A DNA stretch of 64,000 nucleotides. It comes from Gardnerella greenwoodii 00703Dmash. Lineage in GTDB: Bacteria; Actinomycetota; Actinomycetes; Actinomycetales; Bifidobacteriaceae. The translations under genes and the position numbers were made by a program. The stretch lies in NCBI RefSeq assembly GCF_000263635.1, contig NZ_ADEV01000009.1, positions 62,001 through 126,000 of the forward strand. Reading direction: 5' to 3'. The notes under the pieces are model-generated. The model saw nothing but the letters and a program-made list of their open reading frames with translations. It ran no database searches and was not told where the DNA came from. Below, piece after piece: positions 60,720 through 64,000 of the stretch. Positions within the stretch are counted from its first letter, which is position 1. Every line of letters begins with the position of its first letter.

Positions 60720-63005
60720 ATGAACAAGAAAACTGTGATTTTATTATCGACTACGATGATGAGTATTGCTGCTGCGGCTTGCGCTTTTTGCGTTTCGCAG
60801 ACTGCGAATGCGGCTGAAGCTTCTACTCCTACTATTTCGGGTGTTTCTACTGCAAAAGTCACTACCCCCCCCCCAATTGAAAATACTTCTTCTCAAGAAA
60901 CCAATTCTTCTGAGACAAATGGCATAAAGTCTTCTGATCCTTCTGATTCTTCTGATAAAGATAATATAAAACCTGAAACGAATTCGAAACCAAATTCTAA
61001 TACAAAAACTGAATCCAAGCTTGAAGCTAAGAGCGATGTAAAGTCTGATGCAAAGCTTGATACAAATACTAATGTAAGCACTGTAGTTGAGACTACTGCT
61101 AAATCTAATGCAGATTCTGTTGTAAATACTGATACAAAAGCTGAATCAAACATTGATTCAAAGCCTAAAGGTAATGAAGCCCCAGTTTCTACAACGATTT
61201 TTAATCAAGCGCTTTTTGCTAGTGGTAAGCCAGGTCCTAATCAAACTCCTAAACCTCAAACACAAACAACTGAGCTTAGAGTAAGTCTCTGTTGGGAAAC
61301 AATGAACGGTGATAATAACAATGCGCTTGTTAAAGCTGATAGCGATTTTGGCCAATTGAATTTTGTGAATTGGGATTTTGGTTCCACGCTGGACTCAAGT
61401 AGGCAAGACGTAAAGAATGCGTTTGCTAAAATTGAATTTAAGATAATAGATACAACCGATAACAACAAGGTAGTAGCAACTACTGCTGGTACTTATGATC
61501 CTAATACTGCTACTAGTGCAACAAAAAGCTTGGGTAGCTATGATTCAAGCCATACTTACGAAGTGTCAGTGGTAAATAGCACAATTCCAAGTCCGTATTA
61601 TGTGACGTACAACAATGTTTCTGCAGGTGAAGGTGATGAATTTACACCTAGTGTTAGCAACTTCACTTGGACTCCAGCTAACGCGTCTAATAAAGCGTAT
61701 CAAAACAAATATTTCCGTTTAAACGCATTGGAAATTGTGTATGCCAAGGATGAGTCGGTAGCAGACAAGTGCTTCTCGTATGAGCAGCCAAAAAAAGATA
61801 ATGGTGACTATCGATCCGATGGTAACTGGAAGTTCCAGTATAATGATGACAATATTTTTAAACGTATTCGTGTAAAAGATAACGCTATTCAGTTCCCTAA
61901 AGATAACAATGGCAATCTTATACATCCTGTTAAAGCAGGTTTTAAGTTTGATGGCTGGCAGTTCTATGTTGCTAGAAAGACAAACGGCATAGCATACACA
62001 TCGTATGACCGTATGAGTGATGATGATAAAACAATCATTAATAGCACAACCGTTGCTTACGTACCGTTTAATGCTCAGACTATTACCTACCCGTATTTAT
62101 TTGCTGTGATTAGAGATAGCAAGGGCGTTAATACGTTTGGCAGTAAACTCGGTACGCAGTATTGCTCTACAAATCACACCTTTGTTGTCTTCCCGAAGTG
62201 GGTAGCTGCTGGCCATACAGTTACATTTATGAATGGAGAAACTCGGTATGCACAAGTAAAAGTGCAAGAAAACAAGTCTATTGATAGTGATGAGTGGACT
62301 ACTGAGTCGATGCCGGCAAATCCTTCGAAAGATGGTTTTACTTTTGAAGGGTGGAATGAAAAGCAAGACGGAAGTGGTGCAGTATTTAGTGCTAGCACTA
62401 GAGTGAGTAGCGATTTAACAGTTTACTCTATTTTCAAGGATTATCCACCAGTTATTACAGTCCAGAATAAGACTATTACTGAGGGCGATTCGCTTGATTT
62501 AAATAGTCTTGTTGTGTCTGCTAAAGATAGGGAAGATGGAGACATAACAAGCAAAGTAAAGCTTACTAACAACGGTGGTTTTGATAATACTAAAGTTGGT
62601 TCGTATAATATTACGTTTAGTGTAACAGATAATGGCGGAGAGACCGCTACAGCAGCTGCAACAGTAACTGTTACTAAGAAGCCAACTCCTCCTACACCTC
62701 CAACTCCAATGCCTACGCCAGAACCAGAGCCAAATCCAGTTCCAGTTCCTGAATTGCCGGTTCCTGTTTCTCCAGCTCCGATTCTGACGCCTGCTGAAGC
62801 AGAGCCAGAACCTGCACCGGCTCCAGCTCTTTCGCAACCGGAGCAACCGGAGCAACCGGAAGATAAGCGCGTTGTTAAGCATCTTCCTAAAACTGGCTCA
62901 GCCACAACTCCAATTCTCGCTTCCGCAATTGCTTCGCTTTTCGCAGGTTTCGCCGGACTTGCTGAATCATTTGCTGCAAATCGCAAGCGCAGAAACTATT
63001 TATAA
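60720..63005 (+). CDS. LPXTG cell-wall-anchored surface protein, likely phase-variable
   Basis: 761 residues. The signal peptide has a hydrophobic core AAAACAFCVSQTANA with cleavage near residue 31. A Thr/Ser/Lys/Asp-rich stalk (about 32-165) with TxAKSDxK repeats follows, then a region of unknown fold (170-480) and a bacterial InlB-type repeat (KWVAAGHTVTFMNG ... GFTFEGWNEKQDGSG, about 495-570). Next is a DUF5011/HYR-like domain (ITVQNKTITEGDSLDLN ... GSYNITFSVTDNGGETAT, about 578-655) and a Pro/Glu wall-spanning segment. The sorting signal LPKTG lies near 722, with a hydrophobic span and RKRR tail. It should be sortase-linked to peptidoglycan, perhaps as an adhesin. Ten C at 60865-60874 lie in codons 49-52. 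GAGGG precedes the ATG. Confidence 0.9.
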   Translation: MNKKTVILLSTTMMSIAAAACAFCVSQTANAAEASTPTISGVSTAKVTTPPPIENTSSQETNSSETNGIKSSDPSDSSDKDNIKPETNSKPNSNTKTESKLEAKSDVKSDAKLDTNTNVSTVVETTAKSNADSVVNTDTKAESNIDSKPKGNEAPVSTTIFNQALFASGKPGPNQTPKPQTQTTELRVSLCWETMNGDNNNALVKADSDFGQLNFVNWDFGSTLDSSRQDVKNAFAKIEFKIIDTTDNNKVVATTAGTYDPNTATSATKSLGSYDSSHTYEVSVVNSTIPSPYYVTYNNVSAGEGDEFTPSVSNFTWTPANASNKAYQNKYFRLNALEIVYAKDESVADKCFSYEQPKKDNGDYRSDGNWKFQYNDDNIFKRIRVKDNAIQFPKDNNGNLIHPVKAGFKFDGWQFYVARKTNGIAYTSYDRMSDDDKTIINSTTVAYVPFNAQTITYPYLFAVIRDSKGVNTFGSKLGTQYCSTNHTFVVFPKWVAAGHTVTFMNGETRYAQVKVQENKSIDSDEWTTESMPANPSKDGFTFEGWNEKQDGSGAVFSASTRVSSDLTVYSIFKDYPPVITVQNKTITEGDSLDLNSLVVSAKDREDGDITSKVKLTNNGGFDNTKVGSYNITFSVTDNGGETATAAATVTVTKKPTPPTPPTPMPTPEPEPNPVPVPELPVPVSPAPILTPAEAEPEPAPAPALSQPEQPEQPEDKRVVKHLPKTGSATTPILASAIASLFAGFAGLAESFAANRKRRNYL
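60865..60874 (+). repeat. C10 homopolymer in the surface-protein coding sequence
   Basis: Ten consecutive C encode part of Thr-Pro-Pro-Pro. Loss of one C brings TAA into frame about 50 bases later; gain of one C gives AAT TGA immediately after the tract. The present length keeps the gene open. Confidence 0.95.
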
Positions 63006-63048
63006 GTGGTAAATAATAGGCAGTTTTAATTGTCTACGTTTTAGTAAT

Positions 63049-63096
63049 TAAGGCTTCTGTTTAATGTTTAATACACTAAGCAGAAGCCTTATTTTG
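63049..63096 (+). terminator. Terminator after the surface-protein gene
   Basis: TAAGGCTTCTG 63049-63059 pairs perfectly with CAGAAGCCTTA 63081-63091, followed by TTTT. Confidence 0.88.
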
Positions 63097-63187
63097 TGTC
63101 ACGCGATATGCTGTTAATGCTTATTGGGTTACACTTGTTTGGTGAGTTGTTTTGTAAACATGTATTAACTAATGTTTGGGAATTTTT

Positions 63188-64000
63188 ATGGTTAACCTTC
63201 TTCTTGCTGTTATTTATCTTGCTTTTATAAGCTTGGGTTTGCCGGATGCTCTTCTTGGAGCTGCGTGGCCTACTATGAGTCATGATGTTGGTGCGCAAAT
63301 TTCTTGGGCTGGTGGAATATCAATGGTTATTTCTGCAGGAACAATTGTTTCTGCGCTGCTATCTAATAGGCTTACGCATAAGTTTGGCCCTGGGAAGGTT
63401 ACGCTTATTTCAGTTGCTTTAACAGCTTTAGCGTTACTAGGTTTTTCTTTTGCTCCGAATTATCTTGTGCTTATTTTTCTAGCTATACCATACGGTTTAG
63501 GTGCTGGAGGAGTGGATGCGGCTCTTAATAATTACGTTGCAATTCACTATGAAAGCTGGCACATGAGCTGGCTTCACTGCATGTGGGGAATTGGGGCTTC
63601 TCTAGGTCCTTACGTTATGGGTTTCGCACTTTCTCACGGTCAGCGTTGGCCTGCAGGCTACCAGTATATTGCTGTTATACAAATTGCTCTCACTCTTGTG
63701 CTGTTTATAAGTTTGCCGCTGTGGAAAAATAATAATAAAAAGGCAGAGACGCATAATCTTACTGAGGTGAAGAAACAATCTTCTGGGGTGCTATCTTACG
63801 CGGAAGTTTTGCGCATTCCAGGAGCGAAAAATATTCTTATTATGTTCTTTTGCTATTGCGCTTTGGAACAAACTGCAGGATTTTGGGCTAGTAGTTACAT
63901 GGTTTTGCACGGAGGAGTTAGCCGCATTGTTGCAGCAGGCTGGGCAAGCCTGTTTTATGTTGGCATTACGGTTGGCCGTTTTGTAAGCGGATTTCTTACT
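63188..64000 (+). CDS. MFS transporter, partial (3' end outside window)
   Basis: From the ATG at 63188 the frame stays open for 271 codons to the window end. The product is hydrophobic with about seven spans seen: MVNLLLAVIYLAFISLGLPDALLGAAWPTM, ISWAGGISMVISAGTIVSALLSN, then RLTHKFGPGKVTLIS as the loop 2-3 region, and later YGLGAGGVDAALNNYVAIHY and MSWLHCMWGIGASLGPYVMG. This pattern resembles the FucP/YbjJ-like group of the major facilitator superfamily, often sugar importers or exporters of unknown substrate. GGGA lies shortly before the ATG. The substrate is not predictable. Confidence 0.85.
   Translation, partial: MVNLLLAVIYLAFISLGLPDALLGAAWPTMSHDVGAQISWAGGISMVISAGTIVSALLSNRLTHKFGPGKVTLISVALTALALLGFSFAPNYLVLIFLAIPYGLGAGGVDAALNNYVAIHYESWHMSWLHCMWGIGASLGPYVMGFALSHGQRWPAGYQYIAVIQIALTLVLFISLPLWKNNNKKAETHNLTEVKKQSSGVLSYAEVLRIPGAKNILIMFFCYCALEQTAGFWASSYMVLHGGVSRIVAAGWASLFYVGITVGRFVSGFLT

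Overview
The window looks like a chromosomal segment of Gardnerella (Bifidobacteriaceae). Gene content and order are actinobacterial: tyrS, TPR protein, HAD phosphatase, tlyA, nadK, recN; trmH-type methylase, pheS, pheT; DUF4192, rpoD, parE; eno, ftsB-like, DUF501/ppx. Base composition is AT-leaning, unusual for the phylum and typical of Gardnerella. The species call is an inference from these patterns; no search was run.

Layout. 1-461 holds the start of a YeiH-family membrane protein running out of the window, followed by a DUF488 protein, a uracil permease with an attenuator-like leader, and a large UPF0182 membrane protein. 6.4-8.8 kb has a divergent pair, a TauC/SsuC-type permease and a ThiY-like binding protein. 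It has no ATPase of its own, and a structured leader precedes the binding protein. pth-mfd follow. 13.0-15.95 kb is a complete thiamine-precursor ABC operon on the minus strand behind a TPP riboswitch. Central metabolism and division genes come next (enolase, an L-2-hydroxyisocaproate/lactate dehydrogenase, FtsB-like, DUF501-Ppx), then tRNA-Leu(TAA).

21.1-28.0 kb is the accessory part. It contains a hairpin-repeat array, a lipoprotein, a 1608-residue DUF4011/SF1 helicase/Vsr-like nuclease/DUF3320 protein that resembles an antiphage factor, more hairpin repeats, and a possible small RNA or attenuator before a cation efflux gene. After that the window is conserved core: trmH-pheS-pheT, argR, argG-argH, tyrS to recN, RNase P RNA, hpf, secA, an acyltransferase, pknB-prenyl synthase, DUF4192-rpoD-parE. 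It ends with an LPXTG surface protein carrying a C10 homopolymer near its start, and the beginning of an MFS transporter.

Themes. (1) RNA control: one certain TPP riboswitch whose 3' strand is the Shine-Dalgarno of the first gene, plus unassigned structured leaders at uraA, the ThiY-like gene, the CDF gene, tyrS and hpf. (2) A dispersed hairpin repeat family with pairing-preserving variation lies at 6.4, 21.3 and 27.7 kb. (3) Pathway reduction: argR-argG-argH directly follow pheT, without the argCJBDF block I expect in Bifidobacterium. (4) Several core proteins carry long disordered acidic or Arg/Asn/Asp-rich additions (UPF0182, TPR protein, RpoD, ParE). (5) One likely phase-variable surface protein. 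The best candidates for new biology are the leader at 7.48-7.62 kb, the hairpin family, the defence-like island and the poly-C surface protein.
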